From Bacteroidota bacterium (GTDB lineage Bacteria; Bacteroidota; Ignavibacteria; UBA10030; UBA8401), in NCBI GenBank assembly GCA_005792285.1, contig SXSI01000002.1, forward strand, positions 1 to 33,070: DNA of 33,070 nucleotides, written 5' to 3'. The notes beneath the pieces were generated by a model. It did not search any database. It was not told the origin of the DNA and saw only the letters and a list, made by a program, of their open reading frames with translations. Positions 8,320 to 17,708 of this stretch are shown in pieces. The translations under genes were made by a program, and so were the position numbers. Positions within the stretch are counted from its first letter, which is position 1. Each line of letters begins with the position of its first letter.

Positions 8320-9369
8320 ATGAAAATGCAAAATTATCTTAAAAAAATACTTTTCTTAACTTTAATAATATTTTTGAATTTAAGCCGTTCTCAAGAATCT
8401 GCTAGTAATTATAAAGGTGTTATTTTTGGAGATTATTATTATAAGATGAATGGCGATAGTACTGGAACTTCAACTCAGTATTCAGGAATATCAAAAAACC
8501 ACCAAGCTTTTGAATTGCGAAGATTTAATTTAAGTTATTCCAACAATTTATCAGAAACATTTATACTTAATTTTTTAATTGAAGGAAATGAAGGTTCATT
8601 GGATTCAAAAAACAGAATGGGACTTTTTGTAAAAAATGCATTTGTCGAATGGAAGAATATTTTTGGAAATCATAATTTATCAATAGGACTTGTTCCAACT
8701 GCAACATGGTCATGGGGAATATCTGAAAGAAATTGGGGATTTCGTTCGTTAGAAAAATCGTCTCCCGATCTTCGAGGAGTTGGAAATCCAGCAGAATTTG
8801 GAGTATCACTTCGTGGAAAATTATTTGAACAATGGAACACAAATTATGTAGCTATGATTGCAAATGGTTCGGGACTTACTTCCGAAAAAAATCGTCAGAA
8901 AAAAGTATTTCTCGCAGTAAATACAACTCCGATTACAGGATTAATTACAGAAATTTATACAGATTACGAAGGAGTAACTTCAACATTGAGCAATTATGTT
9001 ATTAAAACTGTAATTGGATATCAAGTTGATAATATTGGAGTTGGGATTGATTATTTTAATAGAACAAATGAAATTAGTGAAACAAAAAAAATAGTTCCTA
9101 TTTCGACTTCAGTTTATGTTAAATACAAATTACCAACTGAAACCAATCTAACTTTTGTTGGAAGGTACGATATGTATGATCCTGATACTGAAATTACAAA
9201 TAGCGGATTTACTGAAACTATGATGATTTTTGGTTTGGATTATGCGCCAAATAAAAATGTTCATTATATACCAAATATTTGGCTTGTTAGTTACAAAGCA
9301 AAAGAGGGTGAGATTAAAACAAGAGAAAATAATTTAATTGCTCGTTTAACTTTCCAATTTAACTTCTAA
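8320..9369 (+). CDS. Outer-membrane porin-like beta-barrel protein
   Basis: 349 residues with a signal peptide (to about residue 25, ending NLSRSQ). The rest is alternating beta strands rich in Tyr, Trp, Asn and Gly and ends in an aromatic residue ('ARLTFQFNF'), as expected for a BamA-recognised barrel. 'FELRRFNLSYSNNLSETFILNFLIEGNEG', seen in shortened form around residues 67-95, resembles phosphate-selective porin O/P-type barrels. No substrate can be inferred. Two in-frame ATGs (8320 and 8326) are possible starts and neither has a clear ribosome site. The gene is followed after 39 nt by gltX. Confidence 0.7.
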   Translation: MKMQNYLKKILFLTLIIFLNLSRSQESASNYKGVIFGDYYYKMNGDSTGTSTQYSGISKNHQAFELRRFNLSYSNNLSETFILNFLIEGNEGSLDSKNRMGLFVKNAFVEWKNIFGNHNLSIGLVPTATWSWGISERNWGFRSLEKSSPDLRGVGNPAEFGVSLRGKLFEQWNTNYVAMIANGSGLTSEKNRQKKVFLAVNTTPITGLITEIYTDYEGVTSTLSNYVIKTVIGYQVDNIGVGIDYFNRTNEISETKKIVPISTSVYVKYKLPTETNLTFVGRYDMYDPDTEITNSGFTETMMIFGLDYAPNKNVHYIPNIWLVSYKAKEGEIKTRENNLIARLTFQFNF

Positions 9370-9408
9370 AATAAAATCAAAATTATTTTGTTATCTTTTA
9401 CAAAATTA

Positions 9409-10857
9409 ATGAAACAAATACGTACACGATTTGCTCCAAGCCCAACAGGGTTTTTACACGTTGGAGGATTGCGGACTGCACTTTATAATTATTTATTTGC
9501 AAAAAAAAATGGTGGGAAATTTTTACTCAGAATTGAAGATACCGATCAAAATAGAATTGTAGAAGGAGCTGTTGAAAATTTAATTTCAACATTAAATTGG
9601 TCCGGTGTCGATTATGATGAAGGTCCATATAAAGAGGGAGATTATGGTCCTTATATTCAATCGCAAAGATTAGAAATATATAAGAAGCATGCTCGTCAAC
9701 TTGTAGAAAGTGGAAATGCATATCAATGTTTCTGTACTCATGAACGATTGGAACAAGTTCGCGCAAAACAAATCGAAATGCATCTTCCTCCTTCGTATGA
9801 TAGATTATGTCGTTCACTTAATCCTGAACAAGTAATTGAAAAATTAAATAATAATACACCACATGTGATTAGAATGAAGATTCCGTTGATTGGAGAAACT
9901 ATATTTGAAGATGTTGTGCGTGGAAAAGTTTCTATTGCAAATAAAATTTTAGATGATCAAGTAATTATTAAAACTGATGGATTTCCAACATATCATCTTG
10001 CAGTTGTTGTTGATGATCATTTCATGGAAATATCGCATGTAATACGTGGTGAGGAATGGTTACCGAGTACACCGAAACATATTTTACTTTATAATTTTTT
10101 TGGTTGGGAAGTTCCGCTGTTTGCTCATCTTCCATTATTATTAAATCCCGATAAAAGTAAATTAAGTAAAAGACAAGGCGATGTTGCAGTTGAAGATTTT
10201 AGAGCGAAAGGATTTTTAAAAGAATCGATTATAAATTTTATTGCACTTCTCGGTTGGCATCCAAGCGATGATAGGGAAATATTTTCATTTGATGAATTGA
10301 TAAATGAATTTACACTCGAAAGAATAGGAAAATCTGGAGCAATTTTTAACATTGAAAAATTGCAGTGGCTCAATCAACAACATATCAGAAAACTTTCTGC
10401 AGAAGAAATATTTATTCTTCTGAGAAATGAATTTGATAAAGAAGGTTGGCTTAAATATCCAGAAGACTATATTCTAAAGGTAATAAATTTAATGAAAGAA
10501 AGAGTATTAGTTTTAACTGATTTTGTAAATCTCTGCAAATATTTTTATGAAGAGCCGAACTCATTCACAGAAGAAAGTATTTTAAAAAATTGGAAAGATG
10601 ATACTGTAAATACAATAAAGAGTTTTGTTGCCGAATTAGAAAAGATTACAGATTTCACATCAGTAAAAATTGAAGAAAGTTTAAAATTGTTTGCAGTAAA
10701 TATTCAAGTTAAACCTGGTATAATAATAAATCCATTAAGATTATTAATTTCTGGAACAAATGTTGGTCCATCTGTTTTTCATATGGCAGAATTATTAGGA
10801 AAAACGAAAGTGTTAGCCAGAATAAATTTTGGTATTCAAAAGTTAAGTTCAAAATGA
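9409..10857 (+). CDS. gltX: Glutamyl-tRNA synthetase
   Basis: 482 residues from the ATG at 9409; an in-frame TTG at 9388 would add seven residues before the conserved start and is less likely. The class I catalytic domain begins 'TRFAPSPTGFLHVGG' with the HIGH-type motif HVGG at 17-20. The 'RIEDTD' motif follows near residue 45, and the KMSKS-type motif KLSKR sits at 251-255. The alpha-helical anticodon-binding region occupies about 330-482, with 'VGPSVFHMAELLGK' near the end. It charges tRNA-Glu (and possibly tRNA-Gln) with glutamate. It heads a tightly packed operon, and its stop overlaps the folB start (ATGA). Confidence 0.97.
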   Translation: MKQIRTRFAPSPTGFLHVGGLRTALYNYLFAKKNGGKFLLRIEDTDQNRIVEGAVENLISTLNWSGVDYDEGPYKEGDYGPYIQSQRLEIYKKHARQLVESGNAYQCFCTHERLEQVRAKQIEMHLPPSYDRLCRSLNPEQVIEKLNNNTPHVIRMKIPLIGETIFEDVVRGKVSIANKILDDQVIIKTDGFPTYHLAVVVDDHFMEISHVIRGEEWLPSTPKHILLYNFFGWEVPLFAHLPLLLNPDKSKLSKRQGDVAVEDFRAKGFLKESIINFIALLGWHPSDDREIFSFDELINEFTLERIGKSGAIFNIEKLQWLNQQHIRKLSAEEIFILLRNEFDKEGWLKYPEDYILKVINLMKERVLVLTDFVNLCKYFYEEPNSFTEESILKNWKDDTVNTIKSFVAELEKITDFTSVKIEESLKLFAVNIQVKPGIIINPLRLLISGTNVGPSVFHMAELLGKTKVLARINFGIQKLSSK

Positions 10858-11225
10858 AAGAAAGTATTATTCGAATTAATAATTTAAAAATATTTGCATA
10901 TCATGGAGTTCATGATTATGAAAAAGAAAAGGGAAATAATTTTGAAGTTGATGTTGACTTACATTGTAATGTTGAGATTGCAAAAACAACTGATAATATA
11001 AATGAAACGATTAATTATGAGGAAGTTTACTCTTTAGTAGTTAATGAAATTGAAACAACTCGTCATAATCTCCTAGAATCATTAGCTTATTCTGTAATTA
11101 AAAAATTGTTTGATAAATTTAATAAAATTCATAAAATTAAAATTAAATTAAGAAAGCTAAATCCACCAACGATGACAATTATTGATTCTGTAGAAATTGA
11201 ACTAGTTGAAGAAAGAATTAGATGA
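10854..11225 (+). CDS. folB: Dihydroneopterin aldolase
   Basis: 123 residues, the usual size. It converts 7,8-dihydroneopterin to 6-hydroxymethyl-7,8-dihydropterin and glycolaldehyde in folate synthesis. Visible family features are 'AYHGVHDYEKEKGNNFEVDV' in shortened form around 15-34 with Glu23, 'INYEEVYSLV' (53-62), Glu74 in 'LLESLA' that binds the pterin, and Lys101 in 'RKLNPP', the candidate catalytic lysine. It overlaps gltX upstream and folK downstream by 4 nt each. FolK performs the next pathway step, which supports both assignments. Confidence 0.92.
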   Translation: MKESIIRINNLKIFAYHGVHDYEKEKGNNFEVDVDLHCNVEIAKTTDNINETINYEEVYSLVVNEIETTRHNLLESLAYSVIKKLFDKFNKIHKIKIKLRKLNPPTMTIIDSVEIELVEERIR

Positions 11226-11734
11226 ATTCTGAAGTCACTATATATTTAGGGCTTGGTTCCAATATTGGAAGCAAAATTGAAAATATAATTGTTGCTGTCG
11301 ATAAATTAAAATCTAATTCAGAGATAACATTTGTAGCTTTATCTTCTTTTTATGAAACAGAACCTCGTGAATATTTAAACCAGGATAATTTTATAAATGC
11401 AGTTGTAAAATTGCAAACTACATTTAGCGCAATCGAACTTTATAAAATTATAAAAAATATCGAAACTGAAATGGGAAGAAAGACAACATTTCAAAACGGA
11501 CCGAGATTAATTGATATAGATATACTTTTATACGGAGATAAAATTATTAATACAAATGAGGTATTAATTCCTCATGCAAGAATAAGTGAAAGGAAATTTG
11601 TATTGATTCCTTTTGCTGAAATAGATAATTCAGTAATAATTCCCGGCATTCAAAAATCAATTTTACAATTACTTAAAAGTTGTAATGATTCTGGAGTTGT
11701 TCAAATAATAGTTGAAAAAAATATATTAGTATGA
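11222..11734 (+). CDS. folK: 2-amino-4-hydroxy-6-hydroxymethyldihydropteridine pyrophosphokinase
   Basis: 170 residues. It transfers pyrophosphate from ATP to 6-hydroxymethyl-dihydropterin, the step after FolB. Seen directly: the N-terminal 'YLGLGSNIGSK' (8-18), 'SSFYETEP' (41-48), 'FINAVVKL' (57-64), and the signature 'GPRLIDIDILLYGD' (93-106), in which Asp98 and Asp100 are the Mg2+ ligands. 'IPHARISERKFVLIPFAEI' follows (116-134). It overlaps folB and the deoxynucleoside kinase gene by 4 nt each, so the four-gene string is very likely one translationally coupled unit. Confidence 0.95.
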   Translation: MNSEVTIYLGLGSNIGSKIENIIVAVDKLKSNSEITFVALSSFYETEPREYLNQDNFINAVVKLQTTFSAIELYKIIKNIETEMGRKTTFQNGPRLIDIDILLYGDKIINTNEVLIPHARISERKFVLIPFAEIDNSVIIPGIQKSILQLLKSCNDSGVVQIIVEKNILV

Positions 11735-12372
11735 ATCAACTTCGTTACATTGTTATTGAAGGAGTAATTGGAGCAGGGAAAACCACACTTGCTCAAATAC
11801 TTTCGAAACAACTTAACTCAAGATTAATTTTGGAGAATTTTGATGAAAATCCATTTCTCGAAAGATTTTATACTGATAAAAAAAGATATGCATTTCAAAC
11901 TCAAATATATTTTACGTTAAGTAGGTATCGTCAACAACAGGAAATATCTCAAATTGACTTATTCCAAAATACTGTGATATCAGATTATATATTTGATAAG
12001 GATAAAATATTTGCATATTTAAATTTGCAAGATGATGAACTGAAATTATATGAAGCTCTGATTTCAAATTTAGAAAAAAATATCCAACCACCTGATCTTG
12101 TTGTATATTTGCAATCAAATGTCACAAGATTAATGAAAAATATTCAACAAAGAGCACGTTCATTTGAAAGTCCAATCACTGAAAAATATATTACTCAACT
12201 AAGCGAAGCATATAATTATTACTTTTTCAGATACAAGGCGGCACCTCTTTTAGTTGTAAATGCTTCTGATATTGATTTTGTAAATAATAAAAAAGATCTC
12301 AAATTATTAGTTGAGGCAATTACATCTCCAAGAAAAATCGCAGTTGAATATTTTAACCCAGAGCCATTATAA
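11731..12372 (+). CDS. Deoxynucleoside kinase (dAK/dGK/dCK type)
   Basis: 213 residues of the deoxynucleoside kinase family (PF01712), which phosphorylates deoxynucleosides in the salvage pathway. The P-loop is 'GVIGAGKTT' at 11-19. 'ENFDENPFLERFY' (about 36-48) is the base- and sugar-binding segment, 'QIYFTLSRYRQQ' follows near 60, and 'SDYIFDKDKIFA' (about 85-96) stands where the family has its D/E-R-S region. 'VVYLQSNVTRLMKNI' and the Arg-rich 'QQRARSFE' form the lid area near 135-150. Specificity between dA, dG and dC cannot be read from the sequence. It overlaps folK by 4 nt and the next small gene by 1 nt (TAATG); a folK-dNK pairing is common in the FCB group. Confidence 0.9.
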   Translation: MNQLRYIVIEGVIGAGKTTLAQILSKQLNSRLILENFDENPFLERFYTDKKRYAFQTQIYFTLSRYRQQQEISQIDLFQNTVISDYIFDKDKIFAYLNLQDDELKLYEALISNLEKNIQPPDLVVYLQSNVTRLMKNIQQRARSFESPITEKYITQLSEAYNYYFFRYKAAPLLVVNASDIDFVNNKKDLKLLVEAITSPRKIAVEYFNPEPL

Positions 12373-12557
12373 TGATAAGATTTATTTTATATTCGTTAAT
12401 ATTTTATGTTTCAGTAAAAATCCTCTGGTCATTAATAATCTGGTTTAGGCAAGTATTTTCTAGTAACAAGCCAGTAATTAATAATAAAACACCGGAAAAA
12501 AAGAAATACAAAAATATTGAAGATGCAGATTTTGAAGATATTTCTGATAAGAAATAA
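12372..12557 (+). CDS. Small single-span membrane protein, DUF4834-like
   Basis: 61 residues: one N-terminal membrane span (about 3-25, ending LIIWFRQV), then a Lys-rich cytoplasmic stretch, then an acidic tail 'EDADFEDISDKK'. The layout of one span, a basic linker and a terminal '(Y/A)DFE(D/E)I' motif resembles the small DUF4834 proteins found near folK/kinase genes in Bacteroidetes. The match is by pattern only. Its ATG overlaps the kinase stop by one base and it precedes the glycosyltransferase gene by 9 nt, so it is very likely a translated operon member of unknown function. Confidence 0.65.
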   Translation: MIRFILYSLIFYVSVKILWSLIIWFRQVFSSNKPVINNKTPEKKKYKNIEDADFEDISDKK

Positions 12558-12566
12558 TCTTAGTCT

Positions 12567-13664
12567 ATGAAATATTTAGAAAATGCAATCAAAATTGCAG
12601 TTTTAAGATTTATATCATTATTACTCTCCCCACCAAAATTATTAAACAAAAATATTGATTTGAATTCTTTAAAAAGAATTCTTGTAATTAGACAGCACGA
12701 TCAATTAGGAGATTTACTTTTAATAACTCCGGGATTACGTGCATTAAGAAAAAATTTTCCTGATTCATTTATTTCAATTGTAGTGCGAGAATACACTTTA
12801 CCAGTTATTTTAGAAAATCCAAATGTCGATAAAATTATTGTTTTCAGAGAAAGTATTATGCGATGGAATATTTCCTATGCAATTAAATTTTATAAAGATA
12901 TTCGTCAAAAATATGACTGTACAATTATATTAAATACAGTTTCCCGTTCAACAAGCTCAGATTTAATTGCACTATTATCAAAATCAAAAATTATTCTCGC
13001 ACCGAACAATAATAAATTTGTTAAAGCTAGAAAAGAAGTTATATACAACTTACTCGCATACCGAAGTGATAAACAAATTCATCAAATTGAAAGAAATTTA
13101 GAAACAATTAAGTCAATTGGAGTTAAACCTAACGGAAAAGAATATGATCTTATTTTAAATAAGGCTGAAAGAGAAGAAGGAAATAAAATATTTAAGGAAA
13201 TTAATAAAAAAAATAAAAAGAAAGTAATTGGAGTTCATTTTGGTACACTAGATATTTCCCGACGATTACCTTTAACTGTACTTTCTGAAGCTTTAAATTA
13301 TTTTATTAAGCAGAATAAATATTTAATAGTTCTTATAATCAGCAAAAATGAAATTGATTTATGTCGGGAATTCGAATCACTTTTAATTAATAAAGTTAAA
13401 GTCGCACCATTAATGCCATTAAGAATTTTTACAGCTTTTCTGCAAAATATAAATTTATTTTTATGTAACGATACAGGTACATTGCACATCGCCTCATCGC
13501 AACGTGTACCAACAGTTTCATTCCATGCAAAAAATGATCCGAAAGAATGGAAGCCACCACATCCGAGGCATATTGGAGTTCGTGCAAAAGATCATCTAAT
13601 AACTTCAATTACTTCTGAGCAAGTTATTAAAAGTATTGAAAAAGCAATCAAGAGTAATCATTGA
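12567..13664 (+). CDS. Glycosyltransferase family 9 (heptosyltransferase-like)
   Basis: 365 residues. An N-terminal membrane-associating helix (about 5-25) is followed by a GT-B fold of family 9: 'RILVIRQHDQLGDLLLITPGLRALRKNFP' in shortened form at about 38-65, including the 'GDLL.TP.LRAL' motif. The C-terminal donor-binding half has 'VIGVHFGTLDISRR' (about 219-232) and 'LCNDTGTLHIASS' (about 300-312). Family 9 enzymes add heptose or related sugars to the lipopolysaccharide core; the 'N/SDTG..H.A' motif binds ADP-heptose. The acceptor here is unknown. It belongs to the same plus-strand run as the folate genes. Confidence 0.88.
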   Translation: MKYLENAIKIAVLRFISLLLSPPKLLNKNIDLNSLKRILVIRQHDQLGDLLLITPGLRALRKNFPDSFISIVVREYTLPVILENPNVDKIIVFRESIMRWNISYAIKFYKDIRQKYDCTIILNTVSRSTSSDLIALLSKSKIILAPNNNKFVKARKEVIYNLLAYRSDKQIHQIERNLETIKSIGVKPNGKEYDLILNKAEREEGNKIFKEINKKNKKKVIGVHFGTLDISRRLPLTVLSEALNYFIKQNKYLIVLIISKNEIDLCREFESLLINKVKVAPLMPLRIFTAFLQNINLFLCNDTGTLHIASSQRVPTVSFHAKNDPKEWKPPHPRHIGVRAKDHLITSITSEQVIKSIEKAIKSNH

Positions 13665-13697
13665 TAAATCTCTAAATGATTTTTAAATTTAAATATT

Positions 13698-14657
13698 ATG
13701 AAAACGGAAGTTGAAGAAATTATTTCTGAAGTGAACCCATTAAATTTTAGAACAGAAATATTAAATTTAAAAAAAGATTTGAATGCAGTTATTCTTGCAC
13801 ATTATTATCAGGAATCTGAAATTCAGGATTTGGCAGATTTTGTTGGTGATAGTTTAGAATTAGCTCGTCGCGCCGCTACAACATCTGCTGATGTAATTGT
13901 TTTTGCCGGAGTTCATTTTATGGCAGAAACTGCAAAAATATTAAATCCAAATAAACTTGTTTTACTTCCCGATTTGGATGCAGGTTGTTCTTTGGCTGAT
14001 GATTGTCCGGCACCACTTTTTAAAAATTTTCGCGAAGAAAATCCTGAACATTTTACAATTACATATATTAATTGTACTGCAGAAGTTAAAGCATTAAGTG
14101 ATTTGATTTGTACATCGAGTAATGCTGAAAAATTAATTCGACAAATTCCAGAAGGGAAGCAAATATTATTTTCACCAGATAGAAATTTGGGCGCCTACTT
14201 AATGAAAAAAACTGGCAGACAAATGACCCTTTGGAATGGAAGTTGTATTGTTCATGAAACTTTCAGCGAAAAGAAAATTATTAATCTTCTTTTGGAAAAT
14301 CCTGGCGCTAAACTAATTGCACATCCGGAATGCGAAGAACATATTTTGGATAAAGCTTTTTTTATTGGTTCAACAAGTTCACTTTTAAAATATGTACAGC
14401 AGAGTCCGAATAGCAAATTTATTGTCGCAACCGAAGTTGGAATAATTCATCAAATGAAAAAAGTTTGTCCGGAAAAAAAATTTATTCCTGCTCCGCCTGA
14501 AGCGAATTGTGCTTGTAACGAATGTCCGCATATGAAGAAAAATACGTTGGAGAAATTATATCTTTGTATGAAAAATAGAACTCCAGAAATCATTTTATCA
14601 GATGAAATTATTTCAAAAGCACGAATTCCAATAGAAAAAATGTTGCAGATGAGTTGA
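13698..14657 (+). CDS. nadA: Quinolinate synthase A
   Basis: 319 residues of the short NadA type. It condenses iminoaspartate with dihydroxyacetone phosphate to quinolinate in de novo NAD synthesis. Seen: '[22 protein letters not shown]' in shortened form at 31-52, '[13 protein letters not shown]' (70-82), and the three 4Fe-4S cysteine sites: Cys97 in 'LDAGCSLAD', Cys183 in 'NGSCIVHE', and the cluster Cys271/Cys273/Cys276 in '[10 protein letters not shown]', of which one is the third ligand. The partner genes nadB and nadC are not in the window. It starts 33 nt after the glycosyltransferase stop. Confidence 0.96.
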   Translation: MKTEVEEIISEVNPLNFRTEILNLKKDLNAVILAHYYQESEIQDLADFVGDSLELARRAATTSADVIVFAGVHFMAETAKILNPNKLVLLPDLDAGCSLADDCPAPLFKNFREENPEHFTITYINCTAEVKALSDLICTSSNAEKLIRQIPEGKQILFSPDRNLGAYLMKKTGRQMTLWNGSCIVHETFSEKKIINLLLENPGAKLIAHPECEEHILDKAFFIGSTSSLLKYVQQSPNSKFIVATEVGIIHQMKKVCPEKKFIPAPPEANCACNECPHMKKNTLEKLYLCMKNRTPEIILSDEIISKARIPIEKMLQMS

Positions 14658-14704
14658 AATATTTATCTGAAAAACTCCCGCTTTTTTAATTAAATTTCGA
14701 AATT

Positions 14705-16000
14705 ATGTCACAAACTTATATAAATGAATTATCAAATCACATCGACTCGACAGTTGTTTTAAAAGGTTGGGTTTACAATTCCACAAACAAAGGGAAGTTA
14801 AATTTTCTTGTTATTCGGGATGGAACCGGAATTTGCCAATGTGTAGTTTTTAAACCAAATGTTGGTGAAGAATTATTTCAAAAATCATTAACACTCACAC
14901 AAGAGTCTTCCATAATTATTTCCGGAAAAGTTAAAGAAGATAAAAGAGCTCCCGGTGGATTTGAAATTGATGTAGCAAGTATGGAAATAATTCAAATCGC
15001 ACTAGAATATCCAATTTCTCCAAAAGAACATGGAATTGAATTTCTTGCAGAACGAAGACATTTATGGTTGCGTTCAGCTCGTCAACATGCAATTCTTCGT
15101 ATTCGTCATGAATTAATTCGAGCAATGCGAGATTTTTTTGATGGAAGAGGATTTACATTAATTGATGGTCCAATTTTTACACCAGCTGCTTGCGAAGGAA
15201 CTTCAACTTTATTTGAAACTGAATATTTTGATTTGGGAAAAGCATATCTAACACAATCAAGTCAGCTCTACGCCGAAGCTGCTGCAATGGCACACGGGAA
15301 AGTTTATTCGTTTGGTCCGACATTCAGAGCAGAAAAATCTAAAACTCGCCGCCACTTAACAGAATTTTGGATGATTGAACCTGAAGTTGCTTTCAATGAT
15401 TTAAATGATAATATGGATTTAGCGGAAGATTTTCTTGAATATATAGTTGGCCGTGTATTGAAAAATAAATCTGCAGAACTTCAAACTTTGGAAAGAGATA
15501 CAAAATTTCTTCAAAATGTAAAAAGACCTTTTCCAAGAATTAGTTATGATGAAGCAGTAAAAATTCTACTAAAAAAAGAAATCGCATTTGAGTGGGGAAA
15601 TGATTTTGGTGGAACTGATGAAACTATTATTTCACAGGAATTTGATCGTCCGGTTTTGGTCCACAGATATCCTTCTGCAATAAAAGCATTTTATATGAAA
15701 CGTGATCCTGAAAATGATAAATTGGCTCTCGCGATTGATGTTCTTGCTCCGGAAGGTTACGGTGAAATTATTGGCGGAAGCCAGCGCGAAGATGATTTGA
15801 CAAAATTAGAGGAAAGAATTAAAAAACATAAATTGCCAATGGAAGCATTTAATTGGTACCTCGATTTAAGAAAATATGGAACGGTACCACATTCCGGTTT
15901 TGGACTTGGTCTCGAAAGAACAGTCTCCTGGGTTTGTGGTTTGGAACATATCAGAGAAACATCTCCATTCCCAAGAATGATTAATAGAATTACACCATAA
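14705..16000 (+). CDS. asnS: Asparaginyl-tRNA synthetase
   Basis: 431 residues, class II, subclass b. The N-terminal OB-fold anticodon-binding domain covers about 1-105 ('[24 protein letters not shown]', shortened). The catalytic domain begins with '[12 protein letters not shown]' and motif 1 near 135-155. Motif 2 is '[21 protein letters not shown]' in shortened form near 205-226. Motif 3 is '[15 protein letters not shown]' near 399-413. The '[11 protein letters not shown]' form points to asparagine rather than aspartate. A direct AsnRS means asparaginyl-tRNA need not be made by the amidotransferase route. The methyltransferase gene starts 4 nt after its stop. Confidence 0.95.
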   Translation: MSQTYINELSNHIDSTVVLKGWVYNSTNKGKLNFLVIRDGTGICQCVVFKPNVGEELFQKSLTLTQESSIIISGKVKEDKRAPGGFEIDVASMEIIQIALEYPISPKEHGIEFLAERRHLWLRSARQHAILRIRHELIRAMRDFFDGRGFTLIDGPIFTPAACEGTSTLFETEYFDLGKAYLTQSSQLYAEAAAMAHGKVYSFGPTFRAEKSKTRRHLTEFWMIEPEVAFNDLNDNMDLAEDFLEYIVGRVLKNKSAELQTLERDTKFLQNVKRPFPRISYDEAVKILLKKEIAFEWGNDFGGTDETIISQEFDRPVLVHRYPSAIKAFYMKRDPENDKLALAIDVLAPEGYGEIIGGSQREDDLTKLEERIKKHKLPMEAFNWYLDLRKYGTVPHSGFGLGLERTVSWVCGLEHIRETSPFPRMINRITP

Positions 16001-16003
16001 AAT

Positions 16004-16801
16004 ATGTTAACTCAGATTTATAGAATTCTTGTAAGCAATTCTTCACTCGCGAAAAGAATTATTTGGAAAAACTGGTACCAACTTATTTCCAGAAATAATC
16101 GAGAGCCGGAATTAATATTTATGAATTACGGATTTAGTAATGGATTAAATATTTCATTACAAAATGAGGATGAGATAAATCGACTTTTTATTCAGCTTTA
16201 TAATAAAGTTCTTTCCTCGATTTCAGTTGAAGGCAAAAAAATATTAGAAGTTGGATCCGGAAGAGGAGGAGGAGCATCTTTTGTTGCGAGATATTTAAAA
16301 CCAAAGCAATTAATTGGAATTGATATTTCTCCAAATGCAATTCAACTTTGCAATAAAATATTTAACTCACCAAATTTATCATTCAAAGTAGGTGATTCAG
16401 AAAATATTCCTTTTTCTGAAAATGAATTCGAAGTTGTTTATAATGTAGAATCATCTCATTGCTACGGCTCAAGAAAAAAATTTACAAATGAAGTTTTTCG
16501 CGTTTTAAAATCAACTGGTTATTTTTGTTGGGCAGATCTTTGTACTATTGAAGAATGGAATGAAGTTGTAAAAATTACAAATGAATCTGGATTCAAAATT
16601 ATTCATTCTGAAAATATTACTGAGAATGTAATTAAAGCACTTGATGATATTTCTATAAAAAAAGAAGAAGTAATAAATAAGAGAGTTCCAAAATTTATCA
16701 GAAAAACTTTTAAAGATTTTGCAGGTGTAAAAGGAACACGAGTTTATAATTCATTCAAATCTGGCACATTACAATATTTCCATGTTATTGCTCAAAAATA
16801 A
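16004..16801 (+). CDS. SAM-dependent class I methyltransferase
   Basis: 265 residues. A Methyltransf_11-type Rossmann domain occupies about 75-185: motif I 'ILEVGSGRGGGASFVARY' (80-97) binds S-adenosylmethionine, followed by 'LIGIDISPNAIQLC' (acidic loop), 'GDSENIPFSENEFEVVYNVE' (motifs II/III) and 'LKSTGYFCWADL'. The Gly-rich 'GSGRGGGASF' with 'HCYG' and the N-terminal 'MNYGFSNG' recalls lipid- and sterol-type methyltransferases such as the phthiotriol methyltransferase group, so a small lipid or quinone-like acceptor is plausible but unproven. Tight spacing to asnS and to the ABC ATPase gene (7 nt) places it in the operon. Confidence 0.8.
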   Translation: MLTQIYRILVSNSSLAKRIIWKNWYQLISRNNREPELIFMNYGFSNGLNISLQNEDEINRLFIQLYNKVLSSISVEGKKILEVGSGRGGGASFVARYLKPKQLIGIDISPNAIQLCNKIFNSPNLSFKVGDSENIPFSENEFEVVYNVESSHCYGSRKKFTNEVFRVLKSTGYFCWADLCTIEEWNEVVKITNESGFKIIHSENITENVIKALDDISIKKEEVINKRVPKFIRKTFKDFAGVKGTRVYNSFKSGTLQYFHVIAQK

Positions 16802-16808
16802 TTTGTAG

Positions 16809-17708
16809 ATGATCTCTGTAAAAAATCTTGTCAAAAATTTTAATGGTGTAACTGCTGTAAACGATTTGTCTTTTGATGTGAAGCAGGGAGAAATATTTGG
16901 ACTCCTCGGTCCAAATGGTGCGGGAAAAAGTACTACAATTAGAATGCTTCTTTCGATTCTACTTCCAGAAAGTGGAATAATTACTTACGACGGAAACTTG
17001 TTTGAAAATTCACTTAGAAATAAAATCGGCTACCTTCCAGAAGAAAGAGGAATTTATCAAAAAAATAAAATACTCGATGTCATAACATACTTCGCATCAT
17101 TAAAAGATATTCCTGTTTCGCAATCGATTAAACTTGGGCTGGAATGGTTAGCGAGATTTGATTTACAAAATTATGCGAAGAAACAAGTTTGTGAACTTTC
17201 AAAAGGGAATCAGCAGAAAATTCAGTTTATAATTTCTATTCTTCACGATCCTAGATATATAATATTAGATGAACCATTTAGTGGATTAGATCCATTGAAT
17301 CAAATGTTATTAAAGGAAATTATGATGGAGTTAAAACAAAGTGGGAAGATTATTATTTTTTCAACTCATCAAATGGAAGCTGCTGAAAAACTTTCCGATT
17401 CGATTGTAATTATTGATAAAGGAAAAGTTGTTGTAAAAGGAAACTTAGCTGAAGTAAAGAAAAAATTCGGATTTAAAACTATTAGAATTGAATTTAGCGG
17501 AAACAAAACAATATTTGAGTCTAACGAGAATATTACAAATTTACATTTGTATGAAAATTATCTCGAATGTGAATTGATTGATAATATTTCTACAAAAGAA
17601 TTTATCAATTCAATATCAAGCGGAATCGATATTAGAAAATTTGAATTTGTTGAACCTTCTTTGCAGACAATATTTTTATCTTCAGTTAGAGTCGTTAAAG
17701 AAAATTAA
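16809..17708 (+). CDS. ABC transporter ATP-binding protein (NatA-like)
   Basis: 299 residues. Walker A is 'GPNGAGKST' (34-42). The signature is 'LSKGNQQKI' near 135-143, replacing LSGGQ. Walker B is 'YIILDEPFSGLDP' near 155-167, and the H-loop is 'FSTHQMEAAEKLSD'. The C-terminal 70 residues match the DUF4162 extension of ABC-2 type exporters. Together with the adjacent permease it should form an inner-membrane exporter of the NatAB type, driven by ATP; the substrate may be sodium, a drug or a lipid. The permease ATG follows the stop codon directly. Confidence 0.92.
   Translation: MISVKNLVKNFNGVTAVNDLSFDVKQGEIFGLLGPNGAGKSTTIRMLLSILLPESGIITYDGNLFENSLRNKIGYLPEERGIYQKNKILDVITYFASLKDIPVSQSIKLGLEWLARFDLQNYAKKQVCELSKGNQQKIQFIISILHDPRYIILDEPFSGLDPLNQMLLKEIMMELKQSGKIIIFSTHQMEAAEKLSDSIVIIDKGKVVVKGNLAEVKKKFGFKTIRIEFSGNKTIFESNENITNLHLYENYLECELIDNISTKEFINSISSGIDIRKFEFVEPSLQTIFLSSVRVVKEN

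Noticed and set aside
9378-9390. CAAAATTATTTTG palindrome between the porin-like gene and gltX
   Set aside because: A pure A/T stem of six pairs with almost no loop; too weak to call a terminator or operator.
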